Shown: one piece after another, positions 1-7,225 of the stretch
Layout: each line of letters begins with the position of its first letter
How positions within the stretch are numbered: position 1 is the stretch's first letter
Notes under the pieces: generated by a model
Told to the model about the DNA's origin: nothing
Seen by the model: only the letters and a program-made list of their open reading frames with translations
Databases searched by the model: none
Assembly (NCBI GenBank): GCA_946406275.1
Contig: CAMJJZ010000046.1
Coordinates: forward strand, 1-9,009
Direction of reading: 5' to 3'
Length of the DNA stretch: 9,009 bases
DNA from: an uncultured Bacteroidales bacterium
GTDB lineage: Bacteria; Bacteroidota; Bacteroidia; Bacteroidales; UBA932
Translations under genes and position numbers: made by a program

Positions 1-608
1 GCAATCTGCGGAATCTGCTGCATCTTGTGGCGTGACCAGCCTTTCTCAATACCGCGCGTGAGTTCTATCATGGGGCGTTCTCCCATGCCGTAGCAGAGAT
101 AATCGGCCCCTGAAGATACCAGGACGGAGGGCATGAGGCAGTCTTTCCAGTAGTCATAATGAGTGAGGCGCCGCAGGGACGCTTCAATGCCGCCAATCAC
201 TACCGGCACGTCCGGGAACAGCTCCTTGAGGATCTTTGTGTATACCGTAACGGCATAGTCCGGACGGGCGCCGGCCTTGCCGTCGGGGGTGTAAGCATCA
301 TCGTGACGGAGGCGCTTGGAGGCGGTGTAATGGTTCACCATGGAATCCATGGCGCCGGCGTTGAGGCCGAAGTACAGCCTGGGGCGGCCCAGCTTGCGGA
401 AATCACGCAGATCGTCCCTCCAGTTGGGCTGCGGTACCACGGCCACCCTGTAGCCGAATTTCTGCAGCCACCTTGCAATCACCGCCGTCCCAAAGGACGG
501 ATGGTCTATGAACGCATCCCCGCTGAACAGGATTATGTCAATATAATCCCACCCCAGCGCCTGCACCTCCTTAACGGAGGTAGGGAACATGTAGTCGTTT
601 TCCGCCAT
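1..608 (-). CDS. ygiQ: YgiQ/UPF0313 family radical SAM protein, partial (C-terminus off the left edge)
   Basis: The first 202 codons of a YgiQ-type protein are visible; the rest lies left of base 1. Read on the minus strand, they give motifs I recognise from the YgiQ N-terminal domain: a GD-F/Y-DHPSFG segment (residues 30-40), VVPQPNWRDD (57-66), MDSMVNHYTASKRLRHDDAYTPD (split over residues 87-109), GGIEASLRR (139-147) followed by HYDYW (150-154), and a YGMGERP segment (173-179). The radical SAM CxxxCxxC cluster motif sits later in this family and is not in the window, so the catalytic half cannot be checked. The family is widespread, and its reaction is not established as far as I know. The start at base 608 is chosen because a -7 box lies just upstream and because the reading begins shortly before the conserved VKEVQ-LGWD region. 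Met7 (base 590) is an alternative start that would leave room for a short leader. The gene is divergent from tex across 50 bp. Confidence 0.93.
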   Translation of the reverse strand, partial: MAENDYMFPTSVKEVQALGWDYIDIILFSGDAFIDHPSFGTAVIARWLQKFGYRVAVVPQPNWRDDLRDFRKLGRPRLYFGLNAGAMDSMVNHYTASKRLRHDDAYTPDGKAGARPDYAVTVYTKILKELFPDVPVVIGGIEASLRRLTHYDYWKDCLMPSVLVSSGADYLCYGMGERPMIELTRGIEKGWSRHKMQQIPQI

Positions 609-614
609 AACTCT

Positions 615-645
615 GCAAAAATACAAAAACTTGGCAGATTTTTGC
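615..645. repeat. 8-bp inverted repeat in the ygiQ/tex divergent intergenic region
   Basis: The arms GCAAAAAT (615-622) and ATTTTTGC (638-645) are perfect reverse complements separated by 15 bp. The left arm covers most of the ygiQ -7 box, and the right arm ends just before the tex -7 box. It could be an operator controlling both genes. It could also be a chance result of A/T-rich promoter sequence. Confidence 0.4.
616..623 (-). promoter_or_regulatory. Probable -7 box for ygiQ
   Basis: On the minus strand this reads TATTTTTG, a match to the Bacteroidetes -7 consensus TAnnTTTG. Only 7 bp separate it from the ATG at 608, so transcription would start almost at the start codon. No TTG is seen at the expected -33 distance, which weakens the call; the local sequence is AT-rich. 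Confidence 0.5.
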
Positions 646-653
646 TAAATTTG
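646..653 (+). promoter_or_regulatory. Probable -7 box for tex
   Basis: TAAATTTG matches the Bacteroidetes TAnnTTTG consensus. It ends 5 bp before the tex ATG at 659, so the transcript would be leaderless or nearly so. A GGAGG (653-657) overlaps the box and lies 1 bp from the ATG, too close to act as a normal Shine-Dalgarno. No -33 TTG is found at 19-21 bp; the nearest TTG, at 631, is only 12 bp away. Confidence 0.5.
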
Positions 654-658
654 GAGGT

Positions 659-2797
659 ATGAAAGCTATTTATGTAAATCATATTGCAAAACTGCTGAAG
701 GTGAAGACCTGGCAGGTGGAGAATTGTGTGGAGTTGCTGGACGATGGATGTACCATTCCGTTCATAAGCCGTTACCGCAAGGAGAGGACGGGGGATTTGG
801 ACGATGTTGCCGTGGCGGAGGTGAAGCACTGGGCCGATGCCTTTGCGGAGATGGAAAAACGCAAGGAAACCATCCTGGGGACCATTGAGGAGCAGGGAAA
901 GCTCACCAAGGAACTCAAGGCAAAGATAGAGGACACCCTTTCCTCCAGCGAACTGGAAGATCTGTATCTTCCATATCGTCCCAAGCGCAAGACGCGTGCA
1001 ACGGTGGCGGTGGCCAAGGGCCTGGAGCCCCTTGCGGATGCCCTGCAGGGCGGCAAGGTGTCCAAGCCGGAGGCGGAGGCGGCAAAGTACGTGAAAGGTG
1101 AGGTCAAGGATGCTGAAGATGCGCTTCAGGGTGCCAGGGACATAATTGCGGAGCGCCTCAGCGAGACCGCAAGCGTCCGCGAAACACTCCGCGGGCTGTT
1201 CCGCCAGCGCAGGGTGCAATCCAAGGTGACCAAGGCCGGAGAGGAGGACCCCGCCGCGCAGAAGTATCGCAGCTATTTCACGTTCAGTCAGCCGGTTGCA
1301 AAGATTCCCGCGCATAATCTCCTTGCCATGCTCCGCGCCCGCGACGAGGGCTTCCTCCGCGTGGACCTGGACACCGATGCGGAGAAAATGGGCAACAAGA
1401 TCTACTACGACTGGTGCCAGGAGCACGGCTATCCTTTCCGTGAGAACGGCGCCCAGATAAGGGAAGCCGTAGACGACGGCTTCAAGCGCCTCCTGGAGCC
1501 TTCCATCACCGGCGAAGTCCTCCGTGAGGCAAAGGAGAAGGCCGATATCGAATCCATCGGCGTATTCGGCGAAAACCTCCGCCAGCTGCTTCTGGCGCCG
1601 CCCGTGGGGCAGAAGAGGGTCATGGCCATCGACCCTGGATTCCGTACCGGCTGCAAGGTGGTGTGCCTGGACTCAGAAGGCAATCTCCTTGAGCACGATG
1701 TCATTTTCCCGCATCCGCCGGTGGCGAAGAAGATAGACGCCATAACCAAGGTCACGAACCTTGCAGAGAAGTATAAGATAGAGGTAATAGCCATAGGAAG
1801 CGGCACCGCAGGGCGCGAGACGGAGGATTTCATCCGTAAGGTGGGCCTTCCGGAGAGCATCCGTATCTACTCCGTGAGCGAAGACGGCGCATCCGTGTAT
1901 TCAGCCTCGGAGGCAGGCCGTGAAGAGTTCCCGCTGGAAGATGTTACCGTGAGAGGAGCCGTATCTATCGGCCGCCGCCTCATGGACCCGCTGGCGGAAC
2001 TGGTGAAAATCGACCCCAAGTCCCTGGGCGTGGGACAGTATCAGCACGACGTGGACCAGAAGCTCCTGAAGGAGAAGCTGGACAACACTGTGGAAAGCTG
2101 CGTGAACAGCGTTGGCGTGAACCTCAATACCGCCAGCGAGTACCTTCTGCAGTATGTGAGCGGCATTGGTCCGGCGCTGGCAAAGGCCATTGTGGAATAC
2201 CGCAAGGCCAACGGCGCGTTCGGCAGCCGAGACGGCCTCAAGAAGGTTCCGCGCCTTGGTGCCAAGGCCTTCCAGCAGTGCGCGGGTTTCCTCAGGGTAG
2301 TGGGATCTGCCAACCCTCTGGACAACTCCGCAGTGCATCCGGAGGCATATCACATAGTGGAAAAGATGGCTCGGGACCTCAAGGTCTCTACCGGCATGCT
2401 GGTAGGGAACCAGAAGCTCATAGACGGAATAGACCCGGCCAAGTATGTGGAAGGGGAGTTCGGCCTTCCCACCATAAACGACATCCTCAAGGAGCTCCGC
2501 AAGCCCGGCCTGGACCCCCGCGAAGAGGCCCGCGAGTTTTCCTTTGCCGATGACATCCGCGACATCGACGACCTCAAGCTCGGAATGGAGCTGCCCGGCA
2601 TCGTCACCAACCTCACCGCCTTCGGGGCGTTCGTAGACATCGGCCTACATGAAAACGGCCTCATACATGCCTCCAACATGGGGGTGAAGGGTATGGCCGT
2701 GCCTTCCCAGGTGCTGAAGCTCCGGCAGCAAATAAAAGTCCGGGTCATTTCAGTTGACCCGGACCGCGGTAGGATTGGACTCAGGCTTTTGGCCTGA
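659..2797 (+). CDS. tex: Tex family transcription accessory / RNA-binding protein
   Basis: A complete 712-residue Tex protein, close to the family norm and lacking the extra tail after the S1 domain found in some proteobacterial members. The domain order is as expected. The N-terminal Tex region (about 1-190) has IPFISRYRKERTG at 33-45 and LYLPYRPKRKTRA at 102-114. The RNase H-like YqgF domain starts at VMAIDPGFRTGCK (321-333) and includes IGSGTAGRETE (379-389). Two helix-hairpin-helix motifs follow (SGIGPALAKAI at 501-511 and VPRLGAKAFQQ at 530-540). A C-terminal S1 domain spans about 640-710 (GIVTNLTAFGAFVDIG at 647-662). Family members are cytoplasmic nucleic-acid-binding proteins linked to transcription; the exact role is unsettled. 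The ATG at 659 is the only in-frame start after the TAA at 608-610, so this start is secure. The 3' end overlaps the convergent glycosyltransferase gene by 17 bp. Confidence 0.97.
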   Translation: MKAIYVNHIAKLLKVKTWQVENCVELLDDGCTIPFISRYRKERTGDLDDVAVAEVKHWADAFAEMEKRKETILGTIEEQGKLTKELKAKIEDTLSSSELEDLYLPYRPKRKTRATVAVAKGLEPLADALQGGKVSKPEAEAAKYVKGEVKDAEDALQGARDIIAERLSETASVRETLRGLFRQRRVQSKVTKAGEEDPAAQKYRSYFTFSQPVAKIPAHNLLAMLRARDEGFLRVDLDTDAEKMGNKIYYDWCQEHGYPFRENGAQIREAVDDGFKRLLEPSITGEVLREAKEKADIESIGVFGENLRQLLLAPPVGQKRVMAIDPGFRTGCKVVCLDSEGNLLEHDVIFPHPPVAKKIDAITKVTNLAEKYKIEVIAIGSGTAGRETEDFIRKVGLPESIRIYSVSEDGASVYSASEAGREEFPLEDVTVRGAVSIGRRLMDPLAELVKIDPKSLGVGQYQHDVDQKLLKEKLDNTVESCVNSVGVNLNTASEYLLQYVSGIGPALAKAIVEYRKANGAFGSRDGLKKVPRLGAKAFQQCAGFLRVVGSANPLDNSAVHPEAYHIVEKMARDLKVSTGMLVGNQKLIDGIDPAKYVEGEFGLPTINDILKELRKPGLDPREEAREFSFADDIRDIDDLKLGMELPGIVTNLTAFGAFVDIGLHENGLIHASNMGVKGMAVPSQVLKLRQQIKVRVISVDPDRGRIGLRLLA
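2781..2797. repeat. Palindrome spanning both convergent stop codons (tex / glycosyltransferase)
   Basis: TCAGGC (2781-2786) and GCCTGA (2792-2797) form a perfect 6-bp inverted repeat around a 5-base loop. The last three bases are the TGA of tex, and the first three are the complement of the TGA of the glycosyltransferase gene. The transcribed hairpin is short. It is followed only by TCTTTC on the plus strand and by no T-run on the minus strand, so it is at best a weak bidirectional terminator. Confidence 0.55.
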
Positions 2798-3500
2798 TCT
2801 TTCGGAATCGGAGATTTATCACGCCCCAGAAGGCCTCTCCGAATATTCCGCTGCTCATCTTTGAGGTGCCCTTCTGTCTGTTTGTAAAGATGATGGGTAC
2901 TTCTTTTACCTTGAAGCCAAGCTTCCAGGCGCTGTATTTCATCTCTATCTGGAAGCCGTAGCCTTTCATCTTCACGGCGTCCAGGTCAAGCGTCTCCAGC
3001 ACCTTGCGGGAGTAGCATACGAAGCCCGCGGTGGTGTCGAAGACTTTCATGCCCAGCACCAGCCTTACGTACAGCGATGCGCCATAGGACATCATGATGC
3101 GGCCGAAGGGCCAGTCCACCACGCTGATGCCGCTGCAGTAGCGGGAACCTACGGCAAGGTCCGCGCCTTCTTCAGAGCAGGCTTTCCAGAGGCGGATGAG
3201 GTCGTCCGGGTTGTGGGAGAAATCGGCATCCATCTCGAAGATGTAGTCGTAGCCATGCTCCAGGGCCCATTTGAAACCGGTAAGGTATGCCGTCCCAAGA
3301 CCCAGTTTGCCGGAGCGTTCAAGCAGGTGGATCCTGTCCGGATAGCAGAGCTGAAGGCCTTTGACGATGCCTGCGGTGCCGTCCGGGGAGGCATCGTCAA
3401 TGACAAGTACGTGGAACTGCCCCTCAAGCTGCATGACGTAGATGAGGATATCGGCGATATTCTCCTGCTCGTTATAGGTTGGGATAATTACTAAGTTCAT
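2781..3500 (-). CDS. Family 2 glycosyltransferase, polyprenol-phosphate mannose synthase (DPM1) type
   Basis: A 239-residue GT-A fold glycosyltransferase of the DPM1-like branch of family GT2. Visible motifs are IIPTYNE at 5-11, VIDDASPDGT at 33-42, the metal-binding DAD (91-93) inside MDADFSHNP, VGSRY at 117-121, an FQIEMKY segment at 183-189, and a basic RQKGTSKMS segment at 208-216. Single-domain relatives transfer mannose, or another sugar, from a nucleotide donor to a polyprenyl phosphate at the inner face of the cytoplasmic membrane. No C-terminal membrane helices are present, as in the short form of the family. Sugar and lipid specificity cannot be read from the sequence. It is the last gene of the glp operon: its ATG overlaps the glpT stop as ATGA (3497-3500), which suggests translational coupling. 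Its role beside glycerol-3-phosphate genes is unclear. Family assignment is firm; the mannose specificity is an inference. Confidence 0.88.
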   Translation of the reverse strand: MNLVIIPTYNEQENIADILIYVMQLEGQFHVLVIDDASPDGTAGIVKGLQLCYPDRIHLLERSGKLGLGTAYLTGFKWALEHGYDYIFEMDADFSHNPDDLIRLWKACSEEGADLAVGSRYCSGISVVDWPFGRIMMSYGASLYVRLVLGMKVFDTTAGFVCYSRKVLETLDLDAVKMKGYGFQIEMKYSAWKLGFKVKEVPIIFTNRQKGTSKMSSGIFGEAFWGVINLRFRKIRPKA

Positions 3501-4882
3501 TTCTTGTGTACCAGATACTGTTCTTCTTTATAAGTGAGACCCATGAAGAATATGGACAAAACGCATGCCGCAAGCAGAAGGATGAATATTATATTCCAGC
3601 CGAAATGCTGCGACACCCATCCGAACAGCGTGTTCGCCAGGAGGAAGGTTCCGAAGAAGTAACCGAAGAATCCGGTGAGTCCGGCGGCCGTTCCGGCGGC
3701 ATTCTTGGGTGCCAGATCCAGGGCCTGTACGCCAATGAGCATAACGGGGCCGTAGATAAAGAAGCCAATGCCTATGAGGGCAATCATAGCCACCGTCACG
3801 TTGCTGGAGAAAGCCCAGTACAGCGCGATGAACAGCATCACCAGGCCCATGAAAATCATGGTGGGGAGTGCCCTGCGTCCCTTGAACACCTTGTCCGACA
3901 GCCAGCCGCAGATGATGGTTCCGGGAATGGCGGCGTACTCGAATGCGAAGTAAACCCATCCGGCGCTCTTGAGGTCGATTCCGTTTTCCGTAAGGAGGGT
4001 AGGAGCCCAGTCCAGGCAGCCGTACCTTACCATATAAACGAAGGCGTTGGCAAGGGCGATGAACCACAGGAACTTGTTGTTGAGGACATATTTGAAAAAG
4101 ATCTCCTTGGTGGTGAGGGTTTCCTCGTGCTTTTCAGAATAGTTCTTTGGATAGTCGTTCTTCCACGCCTCAATGGACTGCAGGCCGCAGCTCTGCGGAG
4201 TGTCCCTGAGGAGTATGAATGCCAGTATGGCTATAAGGAGAGCCACCGCTGCGGGGAATGCAAACGTGCCAATGAGGAAGTACAGGTTGCTGTTTGAGCC
4301 GTAGAACCAGCTACCGAACCAGAGTGCGCCGTAGGTGGCCATGGGGCCCACCAGGCCGCCGCCCACGTTATGGGCGCAGTTCCATATGCTCATCATGGTA
4401 CCGCGCTCGCTCACGGAGAACCAGTGAGTCATTACTCGGCCGCATGGAGGCCATCCCATACCGTTGAACCAGCCCACAAGGAAGTTCAGGATGCCCATCA
4501 CAAGTATGGCCAGCGCCTTGTGGTCCGCTCCAATCATCTGGATGGGAACTATCATGAAGCACATGGATATGGCGGAAAGGATTAGGCCCAGCGGCAGGAA
4601 TGCCCTGGCGTTGGAACGGTCGCTAACGCTTCCCATCAGGAACTTGGACAGGGCGTATGCCGCGGCGTTGAGACCCAGCACGAAGCCCAGCTCCGTCTTT
4701 TCGAAACCAAGCGCCGCCATGGAAGGAATAGCCATGGAAAGGTTCTTCCTCACAAGGTAGAAACCTGCATATCCTATGAATGCGCCAATGAAAACCTGAA
4801 GGCGCAGGCGTTTATACTTTGCATCGGCCTCGGGGCCAGTCACGGCCGGTTTATATGCCGGCTGCTGAAGGAACTTAATCAT
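3497..4882 (-). CDS. glpT: Glycerol-3-phosphate/phosphate antiporter GlpT
   Basis: A 461-residue major facilitator superfamily protein of the organophosphate:phosphate antiporter group, predicted to have 12 membrane helices and to exchange external glycerol-3-phosphate for internal phosphate. It matches E. coli GlpT along its whole length: YLVRKN at 42-47, the MFS loop GSVSDRSN at 84-91, GWFNGMGWPPCGR at 137-149, WNCAHNVGGG at 167-176, LRDTPQSCGL at 225-234, VRYGCLDWAPT at 285-295, and IYGPVMLIG at 376-384. Residues known to bind or move substrate in the E. coli protein appear conserved: Arg45, His171 (E. coli His165) and Arg286 (E. coli Arg269). This favours true glycerol-3-phosphate transport over hexose-phosphate transport. 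The start overlaps the end of glpC by 8 bp (4875-4882), and the stop overlaps the next gene as ATGA. In E. coli glpT lies in a separate divergent operon; here it is in line with glpABC. Confidence 0.95.
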   Translation of the reverse strand: MIKFLQQPAYKPAVTGPEADAKYKRLRLQVFIGAFIGYAGFYLVRKNLSMAIPSMAALGFEKTELGFVLGLNAAAYALSKFLMGSVSDRSNARAFLPLGLILSAISMCFMIVPIQMIGADHKALAILVMGILNFLVGWFNGMGWPPCGRVMTHWFSVSERGTMMSIWNCAHNVGGGLVGPMATYGALWFGSWFYGSNSNLYFLIGTFAFPAAVALLIAILAFILLRDTPQSCGLQSIEAWKNDYPKNYSEKHEETLTTKEIFFKYVLNNKFLWFIALANAFVYMVRYGCLDWAPTLLTENGIDLKSAGWVYFAFEYAAIPGTIICGWLSDKVFKGRRALPTMIFMGLVMLFIALYWAFSSNVTVAMIALIGIGFFIYGPVMLIGVQALDLAPKNAAGTAAGLTGFFGYFFGTFLLANTLFGWVSQHFGWNIIFILLLAACVLSIFFMGLTYKEEQYLVHKK

Positions 4883-6095
4883 TATCTTTCAATGCTTTAG
4901 CCAATATTGAAATGGGATGCATCACGGTGTATCCCGTAGACATTTCTATCTGCCATTTGCAGGTTTCGCAGTCGCAGGCAACTACGTCCGGATTCACGGT
5001 CTTGATCTGGTCGAAGAGGGGAGCGCCAATGGCCTGGGAGAACTCATAGTTCTCTTTCTTGAAGCCGTACGTGCCGGCAATGCCGCAGCAGCAGGAGTCA
5101 AGGAGAGTGAAGTCCACGCCGGGAATCATCTTCATGAGTTTCTCCGAGAATACTCCCCAGCCAAGTTTCTCCAGATGGCAGGGAACGTGGTAGGCTACCT
5201 TGAGGTGGAAGTCCGGCTTGAACTCCAGGGTGGCGCCCTTCTCCAGTTTCTCGAAGATGAAGCGGGTTGCCAGCAGCAAGGAATCCCTCACCGCGGAATT
5301 GTCCACGCCCAGAAGGTGCGGATACTCGTCCCTTATGGTAAATGTGCAGGACGATGACGTGGTAACCACCTTGAGCCCTGCGTCAACGGCCTTTTTGAGC
5401 ACTTCCACGTTGTGGTTGGCGTTTTTCTTTGCCTGCTCCGTGAGGCGGTTGGCAATCATGGCCACGCCGCAGCACTTTTCACCGTCCAGCAGCTGTACGC
5501 CAACGCCAAGTGCGTTGAGCACCTTCACAAGGTCTTTTCCCAGCTGGGGATAGTTGTAGTTCACATAGCAGCCATGGTAGTAGGCCACCTGCTCCGGGAA
5601 CTCCGCCTGCTCCTTGCGGTGGCGGCTAAGCCAGCGCTCGAAGCTGCGTGGGCTGTATTTGGGGAAGGTACGGTGGCGGTCTATCTTCATGGTTGCGTCA
5701 AGGACGCTCTTGGTGATGCCCATGCCAGTGATGCCGTTCACGATGGGGGCGAACGGACGGGCAAGGCTGCCCATAAAGTCCGTGTTGGCAAGCATTACGT
5801 CGCGGAGCTTGGGCTTTGAGGTATCGTATTTTATGCGTGCCGCCTGGATGAGATCCGCCACGTTTACGCCGGAGGGGCAGGCAACCTCGCACCTCTTGCA
5901 GTTCATGCAGTACTTGAGGGCGTAGTTGAAGAAGTAAGGGTCCTTCAGGCGGAGACGCTCTCCGTCAGGACCGGCCTGCTTGGGACCCGGATACAGGGGA
6001 TTCACTCCAAGCACGGGGCAGTATGCGGTGCACACGGTGCACTTGGTGCATTCCTCGAAATTATATGCGCTGCTGGTAGATTCCTGGAGGTTCAT
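4875..6095 (-). CDS. glpC: Anaerobic glycerol-3-phosphate dehydrogenase subunit C (Fe-S electron carrier)
   Basis: A 406-residue iron-sulfur protein. Two ferredoxin-type [4Fe-4S] motifs lie near the N-terminus: Cys16, 19, 22 and 26 (CTKCTVCTAYCP) and Cys63, 66, 69 and 73 (CMNCKRCEVACPSG). Two cysteine-rich CCG domains follow: the first with YYHGC (172-176) and GEKCCG (205-210), the second with HVPCHLEKLGWG (303-314) and DSCCCG (333-338). The arrangement is that of GlpC and of the related heterodisulfide reductase D-type subunits. In the known complex it anchors the GlpAB dimer to the cytoplasmic membrane and passes electrons to quinone. A CDCETC motif at 374-379 adds further cysteines near the C-terminus. 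It overlaps glpB upstream as ATGA (6092-6095) and glpT downstream by 8 bp. No strong Shine-Dalgarno is seen, which fits a coupled gene. Confidence 0.95.
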   Translation of the reverse strand: MNLQESTSSAYNFEECTKCTVCTAYCPVLGVNPLYPGPKQAGPDGERLRLKDPYFFNYALKYCMNCKRCEVACPSGVNVADLIQAARIKYDTSKPKLRDVMLANTDFMGSLARPFAPIVNGITGMGITKSVLDATMKIDRHRTFPKYSPRSFERWLSRHRKEQAEFPEQVAYYHGCYVNYNYPQLGKDLVKVLNALGVGVQLLDGEKCCGVAMIANRLTEQAKKNANHNVEVLKKAVDAGLKVVTTSSSCTFTIRDEYPHLLGVDNSAVRDSLLLATRFIFEKLEKGATLEFKPDFHLKVAYHVPCHLEKLGWGVFSEKLMKMIPGVDFTLLDSCCCGIAGTYGFKKENYEFSQAIGAPLFDQIKTVNPDVVACDCETCKWQIEMSTGYTVMHPISILAKALKDND

Positions 6096-7225
6096 GCTTT
6101 GGTGTCTTTAAGTATCTGGTCTACAACTTTGAATGCGCTGGCTATGGCCATGCCGCCGGCATAGCCCAGGCCGGGGGAGGAATATCCCAGGATGCCGCCG
6201 GCCGCGTACAGGTTAGTGTACGGAACGCCGCCGCTCATGGGGTGAAGGTCTGCATCTACCTTGACGCCGAACTGCATGTACGGCTGCATGGCCATGAAGT
6301 CCGGATTGTACCAGGAATTGCGGTCCTGAGGGTAGTCTATGTCAAGGTTGAAGATGGGTTCAAATATGCGTGAGGGCGTTGACGTGAGGCCCTTGGAGAA
6401 GAATCCGCCGCTTGCAAGGATGAAGTTCTTTCCTTCAAGGTAGTGGCTCTCCAGGTTCTTTGTGGCCACGCTGTGAACGGTGTCTCCGTGGGCGTGGGCC
6501 TGGACCACCTGATCTCCCATGAGGTATGTTCCGCCCAGCACTTCATAGCGGCGGCGGAGCTGGATTATCGTCCTAACTCCGGGCACTGACGGGGGCAGCG
6601 TTCCGGTGAAAACCACCTTTGCGGGGATGGCTTCACGGATGCGGCCGGGAACGGTGGTGTCCTGCAGGCCAAAGACCTGGGGCAGGATTACGGCGTCCTC
6701 GTCCTTGATGAGCATCCTTATTTCCTGCACCACCTTTTCCCAGATGCGGTCCATGGTGCGGGCAATCTGGACGGAGCGCATCTCGCTGGGGCTCTGGCGG
6801 AGGTGTTCCATCTCCGGAAGGCGGATAAAGCGGATGCGGCACTGGATTCCGGCCCTTTCTAGGCCTTCTGCGATGAAGGAGGAGAAGAAATCGTGGTACC
6901 CCATGAAGTTAACCACCAGTGCACGGTTGGCAAACTTGGCTTCCGGGAAGATGTCAAGGTCTTCCAGAGAGAGGAAACTCTTGCGGAAGTTGCCCATGGG
7001 AAGGAGGCTAACGCCTTCCTTATAATGTACGCGTACGCCGGCCTCGGCAAAGGTATCGGCTACGCGCGGAGGAAGTTCGCTTATGGACTCGAACGCGCCG
7101 GAGAAGAAGTGCAGGGCGTTCTGGCCGGAGCTCACTATGATGGTGCTCTGACCGGCCTTCTGGAGGCTAATTCCGGCAAGCAGGCCCGTGAGGCCGCCGC
7201 CGATTATCACAGTATCGTGTTTCAT
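6092..7225 (-). CDS. glpB: Anaerobic glycerol-3-phosphate dehydrogenase subunit B
   Basis: A 377-residue flavoprotein, somewhat shorter than E. coli GlpB (about 419). The N-terminus holds a dinucleotide-binding Rossmann motif (VIIGGGLTGLLAG, 6-18), followed by GQNALHFFSGAFE (34-46), very like the GQSALHFSSG region of E. coli GlpB. Other shared segments are VVNFMGYHDF (104-113), IRLPEMEHLR (134-143), GTLPPSVPGVR (208-218), FILASGGFFSKGL (268-280), and a C-terminal second nucleotide-binding region around LYAAGGILGYSSPGLGYAGG (339-358). GlpB partners GlpA in the soluble catalytic dimer and is thought to carry FMN or FAD. Start and stop both overlap neighbouring genes as ATGA, with glpA at 7222-7225 and with glpC at 6092-6095. 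This supports equal production of the three subunits. Confidence 0.94.
   Translation of the reverse strand: MKHDTVIIGGGLTGLLAGISLQKAGQSTIIVSSGQNALHFFSGAFESISELPPRVADTFAEAGVRVHYKEGVSLLPMGNFRKSFLSLEDLDIFPEAKFANRALVVNFMGYHDFFSSFIAEGLERAGIQCRIRFIRLPEMEHLRQSPSEMRSVQIARTMDRIWEKVVQEIRMLIKDEDAVILPQVFGLQDTTVPGRIREAIPAKVVFTGTLPPSVPGVRTIIQLRRRYEVLGGTYLMGDQVVQAHAHGDTVHSVATKNLESHYLEGKNFILASGGFFSKGLTSTPSRIFEPIFNLDIDYPQDRNSWYNPDFMAMQPYMQFGVKVDADLHPMSGGVPYTNLYAAGGILGYSSPGLGYAGGMAIASAFKVVDQILKDTKA

Noticed and set aside
159..662. 167-codon plus-strand open frame whose stop overlaps the tex ATG as ATGA
   Set aside because: It is antisense to ygiQ, whose conserved motifs fill the same bases. The ATGA overlap with tex looks accidental.
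533..1426. 297-codon minus-strand open frame across the 5' end of tex and the divergent intergenic region
   Set aside because: It is antisense to the conserved Tex N-terminal region, spans both divergent promoters and overlaps the start of ygiQ. No domain is recognisable.
2781..2802. Strong intrinsic terminator between tex and the glp operon
   Set aside because: The stem is only 6 bp and no proper T-run follows on either strand, so it is listed as a palindrome rather than a terminator.
3506..4297. 263-codon plus-strand open frame antisense to glpT
   Set aside because: GlpT is conserved along this entire stretch, and the antisense product is low-complexity without recognisable motifs.
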